Source: Phycisphaerales bacterium (GTDB lineage Bacteria; Planctomycetota; Phycisphaerae; UBA1845; UTPLA1). Taken from it: a DNA stretch of 64,000 bases. The notes under the pieces are model-generated. The model was not told where the DNA came from. It was given only the letters and a program-made list of their open reading frames with translations, and did no database searches. The stretch lies in NCBI GenBank assembly GCA_022360095.1, contig JAKSDK010000356.1, positions 53,367 through 117,366 of the forward strand, in the 5' to 3' direction. Below are positions 7,448 to 16,222 of this stretch, in pieces; position 1 is the first letter of the stretch; each line of letters opens with the position of its first letter. Position numbers and translations under genes: made by a program.

Positions 7448-8721
7448 GCAAAGCCCCAGGTGGCCAACGGCCGCGGCGTAAGCCAATCAGCATGCGAGAC
7501 GCGGCACTTACCGTGGTCAAGAATCTTCAAGGTTCAGGTCACGTTGCCCTGTTTGCCGGCGGCTGCGTTCGTGACATGCTGATGGGCAACGACCCTCACG
7601 ATTACGACATCGCCACGTCTGCCAAGCCTGACGAAGTTGTTCAAGCATTCCGTCGGACGCAGAGAGTCGGAGCGCAATTCGGTGTCGTGCTGGTGAGAAT
7701 CGGTCAACATATGATCGAAGTCGCGACGTTTCGCACGGATCTGGCCTACCACGACGGTCGCCGTCCGATCGGGGTTGAATTCAGCAATCCCAAGGAGGAT
7801 GCCTGCCGTCGTGATTTCACGATCAACGGCATTTTTTTTGATCCGATCGCGGACGAGGTGGTTGACCATGTCGGGGGACAAAAAGACCTGAAGGCTCGAA
7901 TGATCCGAGCGATCGGTGAGCCGGCGAAACGGTTTGCGGAGGACCACCTTCGCCTGTTGCGGGCCGTGCGGTTTGCCGCACGGTTCGACTTTGAAATAGA
8001 GCCCGAGACTTGGACTGCGATGTGCCGCTATGCCGAAGAGATCAGGCGGATCAGTCCCGAACGAATTCGGATCGAACTCGAAGCGATCCTGTCCAACGCG
8101 AACCGATCCATGGCCGTTCGGCATTTGCATCGGATGGGCATCCTGAAGCACCTTTGGCCCGGGGCAGACGTGCTTTCTCCGCAAGTGGAGGGGATCTTTG
8201 ACGTGCTGTCCGCCCTACCGGAGACGGCAAGGTTCGAGCTGAGCCTGGCCGCCATGCTATTGAGCCTGACCTCGAAACAGGTCGTTGGGGTTTGTGATGC
8301 GCTTCGTTGCAGCCACGCCACCCAGGGGACCGTGAAATGGCTGGTTGAGAAACAGGATACGCTCATGACTCCGTCGACCGTGAAGCTCGCGGACTTGAAA
8401 CGGCTGATGGCTCACGCAGCTTTCGATGATTTGATGTCGTTATTTTTAGCAAAATTGAAAACAACGAGCGGGGATACGGGGCCCTTTCAAGAAATCGAGG
8501 GCCGCGTTCAAGGGATCCTTCCGGACCAGGTCGCCCCCCCACCGCTGCTGACAGGAAACGATCTGAAAGCCCTGGGCGTCGTGCCCGGGCCAGATTACAA
8601 GGCGATTCTGGATCGCGTGTACGATGCTCAGTTGAACGACGAGATTCGTCAACGTGAAGAAGCCGTGGCATTGGCGCAGGACCTATTGAAAGAGCGAAGG
8701 CAAAGTCATGGAGCGGATTGA
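7444..8721 (+). CDS. cca: CCA tRNA nucleotidyltransferase / poly(A) polymerase family
   Basis: A 425-residue class II nucleotidyltransferase. The start is ATG 7444 in an ATGA overlap with rsmD. It has 'AGGCVRDML' (38-46) for nucleotide binding, the metal-binding 'DYDIAT' (D53, D55) and 'RRDFTINGI' (122-130). The neck region 'FAEDHLRLLRAVRFAARF' follows, with its typical arginines. These features define the tRNA CCA-adding/poly(A) polymerase family. It probably adds or repairs CCA on tRNAs, and the one tRNA seen in this window lacks an encoded CCA. CCA- and A-adding subgroups cannot be told apart by eye. It overlaps the next start by 14 bases. Confidence 0.88.
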   Translation: MSKAPGGQRPRRKPISMRDAALTVVKNLQGSGHVALFAGGCVRDMLMGNDPHDYDIATSAKPDEVVQAFRRTQRVGAQFGVVLVRIGQHMIEVATFRTDLAYHDGRRPIGVEFSNPKEDACRRDFTINGIFFDPIADEVVDHVGGQKDLKARMIRAIGEPAKRFAEDHLRLLRAVRFAARFDFEIEPETWTAMCRYAEEIRRISPERIRIELEAILSNANRSMAVRHLHRMGILKHLWPGADVLSPQVEGIFDVLSALPETARFELSLAAMLLSLTSKQVVGVCDALRCSHATQGTVKWLVEKQDTLMTPSTVKLADLKRLMAHAAFDDLMSLFLAKLKTTSGDTGPFQEIEGRVQGILPDQVAPPPLLTGNDLKALGVVPGPDYKAILDRVYDAQLNDEIRQREEAVALAQDLLKERRQSHGAD

Positions 8722-9688
8722 GCGAGTCCAACGTGTCGTCCGTGGGCAAGCGGTGGACCGGGCGCCGGTCAGCTTCTGGTATCATTTCACGCCGGATCAA
8801 GTCTGTGGCCCGGCCGCGGTGAAGGCCCATCTGAGTCACGCGGAGACCTTCGACCTCGATTTCCTGAAAGTGATGAACGACAACGGCTATCCGCACGACG
8901 GGCTGCTGGGCGCGGTGGAGGACCTTGCCTCGCTGGAGCTGTTGCGCGGGGACGAGCCGACATTTGCAAGACAACTCGAGTTGATCGCGGAATTGAAGCG
9001 AAAGCTGGACGGGCGGATGCTCATGACCACGACGGTTTTCAATGCGTGGGCGACGCTTCGACGGCTCGTGAGAGGACCGGCGAAGAAACATCGGCCTCCG
9101 AATCTGGATGCTGCTGCCGACCAGGGGACGGCAATTCTGATGGACTTCCTCGAACGAGATTATGCGGCCGTCAAGCAAGCGATTCGTGTTGTCGGCACGA
9201 GCTTGCGCAACTTTGCGAAACGTTGCCTCGAGGCGGGAGCCGACGGAATCTTTGTGTCCGTTCGAGACGATTGGCTGGACGGTGGCGGGTACGGCGGGCA
9301 ACGGTACGACGAACTGGTTCGAGAAAGTGATCTGGAAATCCTGAGCGGAGCTTCCGAAGGCGAATTGAACACCCTGCACGTTTGCGGCAAGGCCGTGGAC
9401 TTCCAGGCGTTTGCCGATTATCCCGTCCACGTCCTGAACTGGGCCGATCGAGCGGCAGGTCCATCGATTCGCGAAGTCAGCGGCGTGTTGAAGCCGGCGA
9501 TCTGCGCGGGCGTGGATAATCTCTCCACGTTGCCCAACGGCACTGCGGCGGACTGTGAGCGCGAGGTCGCCGATGCACTGTCGCAGTCGGGTGAGCGGCC
9601 TATGATGATTGCACCGGGATGTACTTTCAATCCGGACGTTGTACCTCAGACAAACCTGGAAGCAATGTGTCGTGCGGCACGGGAATAG
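8708..9688 (+). CDS. Uroporphyrinogen decarboxylase (URO-D) family protein
   Basis: A 326-residue protein of the URO-D/methyltransferase TIM-barrel superfamily. The N-terminus 'MERIERVQRVVRGQAVDRAPV' is the usual superfamily opening. Other recognisable blocks are 'CLEAGADGIFVSVRD', 'LNTLHVCGKAVDFQAFADYP', 'VHVLNWADRAAG' and the final 'RPMMIAPGCTFNPDVVPQTNLEAMCRA'. The HemE-typical N-terminal arginine cluster is not clear, so genuine haem synthesis is unproven. URO-D-like paralogues act in other decarboxylation or methyl-transfer reactions. It sits inside the ubiD-ubiE-ubiX operon, starting within the end of cca. Confidence 0.8.
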   Translation: MERIERVQRVVRGQAVDRAPVSFWYHFTPDQVCGPAAVKAHLSHAETFDLDFLKVMNDNGYPHDGLLGAVEDLASLELLRGDEPTFARQLELIAELKRKLDGRMLMTTTVFNAWATLRRLVRGPAKKHRPPNLDAAADQGTAILMDFLERDYAAVKQAIRVVGTSLRNFAKRCLEAGADGIFVSVRDDWLDGGGYGGQRYDELVRESDLEILSGASEGELNTLHVCGKAVDFQAFADYPVHVLNWADRAAGPSIREVSGVLKPAICAGVDNLSTLPNGTAADCEREVADALSQSGERPMMIAPGCTFNPDVVPQTNLEAMCRAARE

Positions 9689-9704
9689 CGATTAGGAGGC
9701 GGCG

Positions 9705-11369
9705 TTGGCTTATTCGGATTTGAGATCGTTCGTGAACGCGTTGGATGCCGGGGGACAGCTCAAACGCGTGGGGGTCGAGGTCGATCCAGAACTCGAAGTG
9801 ACCGAGGTTGCGGACCGGATGTCAAAATCCTCCTGTCCGGAGGGCATCAGCGGCGCACCGCAGACCGATCCGGTTCACGGGAGTACGGGAGGTTACGCGC
9901 TTCTTTTTGAAAAGGTGCGCGGCAGTGACGTGCCACTGGCGATCAATCTGTTCGGAAGCTATGCGCGCATGAAGTTGGCGTTGGCATGCGAGGACTTCGA
10001 GTCGCTGGCGGAGAAAGTGCAAAAGCTGATCAAGCCGGAGCCGCCGACGTCGTTGATGGAAAAGATGAAGATGTTGCCGGAATTGGCGAAGATTGCAGGC
10101 TATGCACCGAAGCAGGTGAAACGCGGTCTTTGTCAGGAGGTCGTCCATACCGACGATGCCGACCTGTTCTCCTTGCCGATCATCAAATGCTGGCCGTTTG
10201 ACGCCGGCTCGGATTCGGAGGTGATCGTGGGGAGAAACGGAGGAAACGTCGAAAAGTCAAAACGTCAAAACGTCAAAACAGCGGAGAGGGGAAACGTCGA
10301 AAATTCAAAACGTCAAAACGTCAAAACGTCAAAACTTCAAGAAGTCAAAACAGCGGAGGATCAGGGGCGATATATCACGCTGGCGGGAATCTATACGACA
10401 GCGCCGGACGGATCGGAGCCGAACGTGGGAATGTACCGGATTCAGGTGACGGGTCCGAAGTCCGCGATTTTTCATTGCCACGTGCATCATGACGGCGCGC
10501 GACATCACCGGATGTGGGCGGCTGAAGGGAAAGAGATGCCTGTGGCCATTGTGCTGGGCGGTGAGAGCGTATTGCCTTATGCCGCGACCTGTCCCCTGCC
10601 GCCGACGGTCAGCGAGCTCTTGTTCGCCGGATTCCTGAACGACGGAGGCATTCCATTGGTCCGGGCGAAAACCGTTCCGCTTGACGTGCCGGCCAATGCG
10701 GAAATCGTCATCGAGGGCTTTGCGAGTGCCGGAGAGACGACACGAGAAGGGCCGTTTGGAGACCACACGGGATTCTACAGCCTTGCGGAGCAGTATCCGA
10801 CCCTACGGATCACGGCGATCACCCATCGGAACAATCCGATCTATCCGACGACGATCGTGGGACCACCGCCGATGGAAGACTATTATATGGGGAAGGCGAC
10901 GGAACGCGTGTTTCTGCCGTTGTTACAGATGTTGATTCCCGACATTGTGGACTACCATCTGCCACGCTGGGGCGCGTTTCATAATTTCTGCTTCGTGAAG
11001 ATTCGTAAGGAGTACGCTTATCAAGCGAGGAAGGTCGCCAGCAGCGTTTGGGGAGCCGGGCAGATGATGTTCACGAAATTCATCATCATTGTGGACGAAG
11101 AAGTGGATGTGCACGACGAACAGGCGGTGATGTTTCAGGTCGGCGCCAATGTCGATCCGCGCCGGGATACGTTCATCGTGGATGGTCCTTTGGACATTCT
11201 GGACCACGCGGCACCTTATCTGGGCGCGGGAAGCAAAATCGGTATCGATGCGACGCGCAAGATATCAGGAGAAGGCGTGGTGCGCGATTGGCCTGAGCCT
11301 TTAAAGATGAGTGAGGAGATCAAGAGGCTTGTCGACGGCCGGTGGTCTGAATATGGACTTGGCGAATGA
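9705..11369 (+). CDS. ubiD: UbiD family (prenylated-FMN) decarboxylase with repeat-encoded insert
   Basis: A 554-residue UbiD-family enzyme; these decarboxylate aromatic or alpha,beta-unsaturated acids using prenylated FMN made by UbiX. It starts at TTG 9705, chosen because AGGAGG lies at 9694-9699, five bases upstream. Family blocks include 'YALLFEKVRGSDVPLAINLFGSY'-type residues near 60-85, 'NVGMYRIQV', 'HHDGARHHRMW', 'EGPFGDHTGFYS' and the late 'IIIVDEEVDVHD'. Residues about 172-222 (from 'DAGSDSEV' to 'AEDQ') replace the short loop usually found before 'RYITLAGIY'. They are encoded by tandem GTCAAAAC-type DNA repeats and are very Lys/Asn/Gln/Ser-rich. The reading frame is kept, so the gene may still be active. 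With ubiE and ubiX nearby, a role in quinone biosynthesis is likely. Confidence 0.9.
   Translation: MAYSDLRSFVNALDAGGQLKRVGVEVDPELEVTEVADRMSKSSCPEGISGAPQTDPVHGSTGGYALLFEKVRGSDVPLAINLFGSYARMKLALACEDFESLAEKVQKLIKPEPPTSLMEKMKMLPELAKIAGYAPKQVKRGLCQEVVHTDDADLFSLPIIKCWPFDAGSDSEVIVGRNGGNVEKSKRQNVKTAERGNVENSKRQNVKTSKLQEVKTAEDQGRYITLAGIYTTAPDGSEPNVGMYRIQVTGPKSAIFHCHVHHDGARHHRMWAAEGKEMPVAIVLGGESVLPYAATCPLPPTVSELLFAGFLNDGGIPLVRAKTVPLDVPANAEIVIEGFASAGETTREGPFGDHTGFYSLAEQYPTLRITAITHRNNPIYPTTIVGPPPMEDYYMGKATERVFLPLLQMLIPDIVDYHLPRWGAFHNFCFVKIRKEYAYQARKVASSVWGAGQMMFTKFIIIVDEEVDVHDEQAVMFQVGANVDPRRDTFIVDGPLDILDHAAPYLGAGSKIGIDATRKISGEGVVRDWPEPLKMSEEIKRLVDGRWSEYGLGE
10241..10360 (+). repeat. Short tandem repeat array inserted within ubiD
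   Basis: About 120 bases of A-rich repeats based on the 8-mer CGTCAAAA. Two larger units each open with 'GGAAACGTCGAAAA' or 'GGAAACGTCGAAAAT' style DNA, run through three to four CGTCAAAA copies and close with CAGCGGAG. The composition differs sharply from the flanking ubiD sequence. Because 8 is not a multiple of 3, the repeats translate into a mixed Lys/Asn/Val/Gln/Ser peptide yet leave the ubiD frame open on both sides. Confidence 0.85.
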
Positions 11370-11920
11370 CCCACCAGGAGCGTGATTCCGAGATGTCCGA
11401 TACACCCGCGCCGAAGCCGGCTGTGGAGCTTGAACCGCTCGTGACCCGGGCCGAGGCACCACGCCACGTGGTGAGATCTGAAATGGTCGTTGGCCATGAC
11501 GGTGATTACGGCCAGCCTATCCCGGAGCACCCATTGCATATGTGCCCGGAGTGTGATTATCGCCTGACCGGCCTGACCTCTCGACGATGTCCGGAATGCG
11601 GCACGCCGTTCACGCTGATCACATCACGGCGTCATGCCGGCAAGTTCTTGCCGAGGGGCAAGCAAGATTATCAAGTTGTTCGTAATCAGAAAATCGCGTA
11701 TTACGCCGGACTGTGTCTTCTGATCGTCGGGACGATCGCTCCGATGTTCTCGTTTCAACGCGCGGTGATGTTATCCATTTTCTGGATGATCTCGTTGGGG
11801 ATGACGGTGCTTTTGTTTGTCAGCATGTGGAAAGTCTACTACCAGAAGACCTGGTCCGATGCGATGCTGATCGGCGGAATTGCAGCGGCGACGATCGGGA
11901 CGATTCTATTGTTGTTTTGA
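11366..11920 (+). CDS. Zinc-ribbon membrane protein of unknown function
   Basis: A 184-residue protein starting in an ATGA overlap with ubiD. After about 60 polar residues it has a zinc ribbon, 'CPECDYRLTGL' then 'RRCPECGTPF', a form common in planctomycete membrane proteins. A basic linker is followed by three hydrophobic helices ('IAYYAGLCLLIVGTIAPMF', 'VMLSIFWMISLGMTVLLFVSM', 'AMLIGGIAAATIGTILLLF'). The ribbon probably faces the cytoplasm. Its place between ubiD and ubiE suggests a membrane-linked accessory to quinone synthesis, but that rests on gene order only. Confidence 0.7.
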   Translation: MTHQERDSEMSDTPAPKPAVELEPLVTRAEAPRHVVRSEMVVGHDGDYGQPIPEHPLHMCPECDYRLTGLTSRRCPECGTPFTLITSRRHAGKFLPRGKQDYQVVRNQKIAYYAGLCLLIVGTIAPMFSFQRAVMLSIFWMISLGMTVLLFVSMWKVYYQKTWSDAMLIGGIAAATIGTILLLF

Positions 11921-11940
11921 CGCGGAGATGAAACCATACG

Positions 11941-12687
11941 ATGCCTGCGCCGGCCTTCAAAACGGTTTGGGATGAATCGCGGCTGGAGAGTCCGCATAGT
12001 CAGCCGGATAAAGCCAAGCGCGTTCAGGCCATGTTCGATGAGATCGCGCCGACGTATGAGCTCGTCAACCGTGTCCTGTCTGCGGGTCGCGATGCCTATT
12101 GGCGACGGCGTGCGGTCGCGATGGCAGAGATCAATCCGAATGATCGGGTACTGGATCTGGCCTGCGGCACCGGGAATTTTGCAAGGGCTTTTGCGAGTGC
12201 CGGGCCGGAGGTCATCGTCGGAAGTGATTTTGCAGAACAGATGCTGGCATTAGCAGCTTCGCGCAACGAAGCGAAATGCCGATGGTGTCGTGGCGATGCG
12301 CTGGCGCTCCCGTTTGCGGACGCCTCATTTACGGTGGTCAGCTGCGCTTTCGGCGTTCGGAATTTCCAGCGCCTGTCGGCGGCATTCGGCGAGATGCACA
12401 GAGTCCTGAAGCCGGGAGGCCGAGTGGTGATTCTCGAATTCACGATGCCGACGTCTCGGGTCTTGGGGCCGCTTTATTCGTTTTATTTCCGCAGCATTCT
12501 GCCTCGGGCCGCACGGCTGATCAGCCGGGATCGATCGGGGGCCTATCAATACCTGCCCAAGTCAGTGGGCTCTTTTATTGACGCTGACGGTATGATTCAG
12601 GAGTTGAAGTCGGCGGGTTTCGCAAAGGCGGATTACAAAACACTCACGGTCGGGATCGTGACGGTTTACATCGCTCGGAAAGCGTGA
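11941..12687 (+). CDS. ubiE: Demethylmenaquinone methyltransferase (UbiE/MenG family)
   Basis: A 248-residue SAM-dependent C-methyltransferase that adds the ring methyl group in quinone synthesis. It has the UbiE opening 'VQAMFDEIAPTYELVNRVLSAG' (28-49), motif I 'VLDLACGTGNF' (70-80), 'SDFAEQML' (95-102), 'GDALALPF' (118-125), the UbiE signature 'FGVRNF' (137-142) and post-motif 'EMHRVLKPGGRVVILEF'. The length matches the family. Whether the substrate is demethylmenaquinone or a ubiquinone precursor is not decided by sequence; menaquinone is more likely in this lineage. It lies 20 bases after the zinc-ribbon gene in the same operon. Confidence 0.9.
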   Translation: MPAPAFKTVWDESRLESPHSQPDKAKRVQAMFDEIAPTYELVNRVLSAGRDAYWRRRAVAMAEINPNDRVLDLACGTGNFARAFASAGPEVIVGSDFAEQMLALAASRNEAKCRWCRGDALALPFADASFTVVSCAFGVRNFQRLSAAFGEMHRVLKPGGRVVILEFTMPTSRVLGPLYSFYFRSILPRAARLISRDRSGAYQYLPKSVGSFIDADGMIQELKSAGFAKADYKTLTVGIVTVYIARKA

Positions 12688-12691
12688 GATC

Positions 12692-14557
12692 TTGCAAACG
12701 ACAGCCGTATCCAACACGACTGAAGAACAAGCACTCATCGTTGACGTCTGGTCTCGGACGGAACGGCGCTATCGTGTTCGGTCCGTCCTGATGTTGCTCC
12801 TGCTGGCCCTACTGTTTGCGGGGCTTTGCTGCTTCATGTTCTGGCTGCGCACAGGCGCTTATTTTCCCTGGGGTTACGAGGACTATGTCAATTTGCTGAG
12901 CCGATCGCTCAGCCCGGCCGGCATCGAACAGGTCACGCTGTCGAATTTCCTGTCGTCGCCGATTCCGGTCAGGGAAGTGCCGATCCACGCCGTGATCATG
13001 GGGCTGCAATTCGCCGCGATGAGCTCAATTCCGATTCTGGTCGCCATCCTTTACCGGCTTCCGTTTTCGGTGATCTTCGCGGCCATGGTCGTTTTCCTGG
13101 CAGCCATGCCCTGGCTTGGCATGACCGTGATGCTCGGGTGCGCCCTGGCTTCGATGGGACGGTTTCGGTTCACGTTTCGATACGCGTCCACGCTCATCGG
13201 GCTGATTCCGGTTGTCATTTATTTTGTGATGGCATCCTGGGTTCCGTCGGACGCATCGACCGAGATGGTTGAGCACGAAGCCCTCCTGTATGCTCCGTGG
13301 GTTCTGGCCTTGTTGAGCTCCTGTGTGATTTGTGCCGTTGCGCTCGCGCTTGCCAAACTGATCAACTATCGTCCCGGAGGAATACCGCCGGTGTTGGCGA
13401 TGTTGTTTGCAACGCCTGTGTTCCTGTTTCATTCACAGGTCGGGCGTGACGAGCTCGAATATCGTCTCGTGAAACGAGAAATCGGGCCGAGCGGCACGTT
13501 GATCTCGGCGTCCGCGGACATCAGCACGTTGGCGAGCAAACTGGCAAGCCAGCATTGGAGCCGAGCCGAGGGCGGTTCCTACGATGAAATCTATGATCGT
13601 ATGCTCCTCGTTCAGAAGAATCGCATCCTTGAAGAAACGGCTGAAAATCGGCAGCGTGCGATCCTGCATTGTGATGCGTTTATCGAGCGTTTTTCCCAGT
13701 CGCGCTATGTGCCCAACGTCCTGTTTCTGAAGGCTCGGGCACAGGATTGCCGGTTGGACCGTGGTGAGTTCGAGCGAGCGCACCGAGTCGTGTTTCGTTT
13801 CGACCTGCCGAACGGCACGTCGCGGCGAACCTGGCAGATTCTGGTCGAGCGATTCCCGGACAGCGATCTCAGGGCGACGGGTCTGTACAAGCTGGCGATC
13901 CTAAAGGCCCGAGACGGTGATCTGGACGGAGCCGTGGCTTCACTGGAAATGCTGATGGATCAATTCGACCCATCGAGATCATCCTCTAAGACCATGACGC
14001 AAAGTGACAACATCGTGGGATCCGTTTTTCAACGCTCGCCGCCCTCGTCGAGTATGAGCATCGATCCAAGTCAGAGCGTGCGTGATGCGCGGCGTCTCAA
14101 AGAGATGTTGGTCGCCTGTCGAAACGATCAGCCCAAACCGATTTCCGCATTGTTCGGACCACGGCAGGACGGCTCTGACGTCCTTGTCCATCCTATACAA
14201 GTCTTGATGTGGTTCGACTCGGTCGACCCGAATTATGAGACGAACTTGGAAGCCCTTGCGCAATCCTTCAAAAATTCTGAAACGGCCGGCTATGTTGAAG
14301 AACGCTTGGCTATGATGGAGCATGTCATTACCCGGCGCATCGAGCGATTTCAGAAGGTGGCGGAGGCCCTCGCCGGGCGACCCTCGGGAGCGAAGGCACA
14401 ATTTCATCTGGCAGACGCGCTGCAGGAGCATTCACGCCTGATGGAAGCCAAGGAGTCCTTCGAGACACTGATTCAAAGGTATCCGGAAAGTTGCTGGTCA
14501 ACAGAAGCACAAGAGCGCCTCGACGCCCTGTCCATCTTGCAGGAAGCGATGGGATAG
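12692..14557 (+). CDS. TPR-containing integral membrane protein
   Basis: A 621-residue protein. The start is TTG 12692, four bases after the ubiE stop; a later ATG near residue 34 would remove a cytoplasmic tail. Residues about 30-250 hold six or more membrane helices ('VLMLLLLALLFAGLCCFMFW', 'ILVAILYRLPFSVIFAAMVVF', 'LIGLIPVVIYFVMASWV', and others). The rest, from about residue 265, is helical with tetratricopeptide-like pairs such as 'GLYKLAILKARDGDLDGAVASLEMLMDQF' type blocks and 'AQFHLADALQEHSRLMEAKESFETLI'. It is probably a scaffold with a large soluble domain. Family not recognised; the operon position suggests a link to envelope or quinone metabolism. Confidence 0.65.
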   Translation: MQTTAVSNTTEEQALIVDVWSRTERRYRVRSVLMLLLLALLFAGLCCFMFWLRTGAYFPWGYEDYVNLLSRSLSPAGIEQVTLSNFLSSPIPVREVPIHAVIMGLQFAAMSSIPILVAILYRLPFSVIFAAMVVFLAAMPWLGMTVMLGCALASMGRFRFTFRYASTLIGLIPVVIYFVMASWVPSDASTEMVEHEALLYAPWVLALLSSCVICAVALALAKLINYRPGGIPPVLAMLFATPVFLFHSQVGRDELEYRLVKREIGPSGTLISASADISTLASKLASQHWSRAEGGSYDEIYDRMLLVQKNRILEETAENRQRAILHCDAFIERFSQSRYVPNVLFLKARAQDCRLDRGEFERAHRVVFRFDLPNGTSRRTWQILVERFPDSDLRATGLYKLAILKARDGDLDGAVASLEMLMDQFDPSRSSSKTMTQSDNIVGSVFQRSPPSSSMSIDPSQSVRDARRLKEMLVACRNDQPKPISALFGPRQDGSDVLVHPIQVLMWFDSVDPNYETNLEALAQSFKNSETAGYVEERLAMMEHVITRRIERFQKVAEALAGRPSGAKAQFHLADALQEHSRLMEAKESFETLIQRYPESCWSTEAQERLDALSILQEAMG

Positions 14558-15187
14558 ATGCACGACTCAAACAATGAGAAAAAGGGCGTCGGCAAGCGGA
14601 TCGTCGTCGCCATCACAGGCGCAAGCGGGGCGATCTACGCCAAGCGATTGCTCGAATGTCTGACTGGCAACGGGGCGGATGTTCATTTGGTCATTTCGCC
14701 TTATGGGCGAAGATTGTTTCTCGATGAGCTCGCCATTGAAGAACCGAGCGCCGAAAACCTTGTTGAACCGTCGTTGGCGAAGGCGATCACCGTCTATCCC
14801 TATCGAGATGTTGGAGCCCGGCTGGCATCGGGCTCTTTTCTGACGGACGGCATGATCATCTGCCCGTGCAGCAGCAATACGCTTGGTGAAGTGGCGGCAG
14901 GACTGGGCGGCAACCTGATCTCGCGGGCGGCGGCCGTGCACTTAAAGGAAGGCCGCAAACTCATTCTCGTGCCTCGCGAGATGCCGATTTCGCAAATCGA
15001 AATCGAGAACATGCTGCGAATCTCCAAATCGGGCGGAATCCTCTGCCCCGCGTCCCCTGGATTTTATATGCTTCCAGAGTCTGTCGATGATCTTGCGGAC
15101 TTTGTGGTCGGCAAATTATGTGATCTGGTCGGCGTGCCCCACCAATTGAATACGCGATGGGCGCCCGAATCCGCGCCCGAGCCGTGA
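14558..15187 (+). CDS. ubiX: UbiX flavin prenyltransferase
   Basis: A 209-residue enzyme that attaches dimethylallyl phosphate to FMN, making the prenyl-FMN cofactor needed by UbiD. Hallmarks: 'AITGASGAIYAKRL' (19-31) for FMN binding, 'CPCSSNTLGEVAAG' (102-115) and 'LVPREMPIS' (137-145), then 'ASPGFYMLP'. The length is standard. The ATG directly follows the stop of the TPR gene. Cofactor maker (UbiX) and cofactor user (UbiD) in one operon is a common and functionally sensible arrangement. It is the last gene of the run and converges with tadC. Confidence 0.93.
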   Translation: MHDSNNEKKGVGKRIVVAITGASGAIYAKRLLECLTGNGADVHLVISPYGRRLFLDELAIEEPSAENLVEPSLAKAITVYPYRDVGARLASGSFLTDGMIICPCSSNTLGEVAAGLGGNLISRAAAVHLKEGRKLILVPREMPISQIEIENMLRISKSGGILCPASPGFYMLPESVDDLADFVVGKLCDLVGVPHQLNTRWAPESAPEP

Positions 15188-15233
15188 GTTGATAAGGTGC
15201 TCTTGCCCTCCGGTTCCTTGAACCCTCAGGCCC

Positions 15234-16184
15234 TTACTTGTTCAACGCCCCGCCCTGACCAAAGGTTTCCATCAACTGGATCGCCGCAGGACCGGCCAAA
15301 ACGATGAAGATGGTGGGAAAGATAAACAGGATCAAAGGCAGCAGCAGTTTGACGGCCGTCTTCTGGGCTCTTTCTTCGGCTTTCTGGCGACGCTTCGTCC
15401 GAAGTGATTCGGCCTGGGTTCGCAGTGCCTTGGCCACACTCGTGCCAAGCTTTTCGGCCTGGCCGATGGTTGCGACCATGGCCTTCATTTCCGTGACAGC
15501 GGTCCGCTCGGCCATCTTGGTCAGCGCTTCGGTGCGCTGTACGCCCATCTGGGTTTCAATCGTGGCGATTTGAAATTCTTCCGAAAGTGCCGGGTAGACT
15601 CGCTTCATTTCGTCACTGACCCGCAGGAGTGCGGCATCGAGTCCCAGCCCGGATTCCACCGCCACGACCATGAGATCCAGTGAATCCGGCAGGCCGTTAC
15701 GAATCGCCTCCGCGCGTTTGCTGATGGACATGCTCAGCCAGAGGTTGGGCGCCATGAAACCGATGCCAAGTCCGAAAATCGACTGGCCGACGACATGGAG
15801 CATTTCCTTTCCCGCCTGGATGGCCAGAATCGCCCCGATGAGCCCCCCCACCACTGCAACGGCCGTCTTGCTGGCGAGGAACAGCGTGGGTGCGGCCTCT
15901 TTTCTGAAACCGGCACTGGCCAACTTGGCCCGAAGCGTGGATTGCTCCTCGGCGTTTTTCGGCATGACGGGCTTTGAGAGCAACGGCGCGGCCATTTCGA
16001 ACGCGCTCTTCTTCGCGGCTCGCTTCTTTGCCACTCCCTCGATCGTCTTGACGTCTTCTTCCTTGCTCAAGCCTGCCGTTCGCCGGCGGACGATCTCATC
16101 TGCATCCTGCTTGTTGGGCATCAACGAATAGGCGATCATCGACACGGCAATGACGACCATAATGCCAAGGATGATGATTTCCAT
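15234..16184 (-). CDS. tadC: Tad pilus inner-membrane protein TadC
   Basis: A 316-residue member of the type II secretion GspF family. It has an N-terminal helix, a central pair ('FLASKTAVAVVGGLIGAILAI', 'FGLGIGFMAPNLWLSM') and a C-terminal helix. The cytoplasmic GspF block runs from about residue 155: 'RAEAIRNGLPDSLDLMVVAVESGLGLDAAL', then 'QMGVQRTEALTKMAERT' and 'KALRTQAESLRTKRRQKAEERA'. With TadB it forms the platform that couples the TadA ATPase to pilin assembly. It is last gene of the Tad operon. Confidence 0.9.
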   Translation of the reverse strand: MEIIILGIMVVIAVSMIAYSLMPNKQDADEIVRRRTAGLSKEEDVKTIEGVAKKRAAKKSAFEMAAPLLSKPVMPKNAEEQSTLRAKLASAGFRKEAAPTLFLASKTAVAVVGGLIGAILAIQAGKEMLHVVGQSIFGLGIGFMAPNLWLSMSISKRAEAIRNGLPDSLDLMVVAVESGLGLDAALLRVSDEMKRVYPALSEEFQIATIETQMGVQRTEALTKMAERTAVTEMKAMVATIGQAEKLGTSVAKALRTQAESLRTKRRQKAEERAQKTAVKLLLPLILFIFPTIFIVLAGPAAIQLMETFGQGGALNK

Positions 16185-16222
16185 CGGTTTGATCCTTTTC
16201 CGGGTCGGTACGACCCGGCTCG

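Noticed and set aside
8363..9430. 355-codon minus-strand frame opposite cca and the URO-D-like gene
   Set aside because: It spans two well-supported plus-strand genes and has no recognisable protein features.
10241..10360. CRISPR array
   Set aside because: Units are 8 bases without unique spacers, lie inside a coding gene, and no cas gene is present.
8708..15187. Aromatic-acid degradation or specialised-metabolite cluster based on ubiD/ubiX
   Set aside because: ubiE in the same operon and the lack of ring-cleavage, CoA-ligase or transport genes favour quinone synthesis.
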